From contig JAJNPX010000404.1 in the NCBI GenBank assembly GCA_021155145.1, positions 1 through 13,368 on the forward strand: a DNA stretch of 13,368 nucleotides, given 5' to 3'. A program made the translations under genes and the position numbers. Below, piece after piece: positions 13,190-13,368 of the stretch (its first letter is position 1; every line of letters begins with the position of its first letter). The stretch comes from Acidisarcina sp. (GTDB lineage Bacteria > Acidobacteriota > Blastocatellia > Pyrinomonadales > Pyrinomonadaceae). Below the pieces are notes generated by a model. It ran no database searches, was not told the DNA's origin, and saw nothing but the letters and a program-made list of their open reading frames with translations.

Positions 13190-13368
13190 GTTAAATACTT
13201 CGACTTCAACTCGACGTAGTTTCGCCACGACTGGTCGAGTGATGCGAGTTCGTCGTCGGTCAATTCGCGTTTCACGCGGCCCGGCGAGCCGAGGACCAGC
13301 GACCGCGGCGGTATCTGCGTGCCCGGCGTGAGCAGCGAACCGGCGCCGACCAGCGATCGGGCACCGAC
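13186..13368 (-). CDS. Gamma-carbonic anhydrase-like / hexapeptide-repeat (YrdA-type) protein, C-terminal end only
   Basis: The frame enters from the right edge and ends at the TAG complementary to 13186-13188, giving 60 visible residues. The sequence begins VGARSLVGAGSLLTPGTQIPPRSLVLGSPGRVKREL, showing left-handed beta-helix hexapeptide turns followed by the conserved GSPxRVxREL segment. The terminal helix TDDELASLDQSWRNYVELKSKYL is typical of gamma-carbonic anhydrase/YrdA/PaaY-type proteins. The metal-binding histidines lie upstream of the visible part, so enzymatic activity cannot be assessed. It is on the same strand as hisS, about 140 nt upstream of it, with a palindromic element between. 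Fold call is confident; function as a carbonic anhydrase is tentative. Confidence 0.85.
   Translation of the reverse strand, partial: VGARSLVGAGSLLTPGTQIPPRSLVLGSPGRVKRELTDDELASLDQSWRNYVELKSKYLT

Overview
This 13.4 kb window looks like a stretch of bacterial chromosome at moderately high GC, densely packed with housekeeping genes. No stretch longer than about 300 bases lacks a gene. The mix suggests Acidobacteriota, class Blastocatellia (Pyrinomonadaceae-like). Pointers are a secreted protein with two TonB-C-type repeats, a DUF2752 membrane protein, a free-standing four-helix-bundle (23S rRNA intervening-sequence type) gene, a DinB/DUF1572 protein, and a histidyl-tRNA synthetase of the Bacteroidota/eukaryote-like kind. 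This assignment is inference from gene content; there is no rRNA to test it. I see no phage genes, transposases, CRISPR arrays, tRNAs or rRNAs.

Layout, left half. The 5' part of a secreted GH92 glycosidase (minus strand) diverges from a plus-strand run: miaA, then hfq-tmk-holB, which has its own clear extended -10 promoter and very tight spacing. Next come a Sec-exported double TonB-C protein and a DUF2752 membrane protein that overlap by one base. These meet convergently the minus-strand operon dxr - rseP - ispG, which supplies the MEP isoprenoid pathway and site-2 protease. Between rseP and ispG sits a 486 bp unit: a four-helix-bundle gene bounded by inverted repeats built from degenerate 9-bp units. 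Its right edge touches the rseP stop codon and its left edge is 8 nt from the ispG start codon, so it appears to be an insertion into a previously tight operon.

Layout, right half. Divergent from dxr, and behind a structured leader, is a small secreted protein extremely rich in arginine. It converges on a minus-strand group hisS - SulP transporter - DUF1572 protein, where the last two genes are 1 nt apart. Upstream of hisS is a palindromic intergenic repeat of about 115 bp. At the right edge is the C-terminal end of a left-handed beta-helix (gamma-carbonic-anhydrase-like) protein.

Functionally the window is mostly core metabolism and information processing: tRNA modification, RNA chaperone, dTMP kinase, DNA polymerase clamp loader, isoprenoid synthesis, regulated proteolysis and tRNA charging. 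The most interesting parts are the inverted-repeat-bounded four-helix-bundle unit, the palindromic elements at 7534-7555 and 13075-13189, the folded leader at 8863-8945, and the two uncharacterised secreted proteins.
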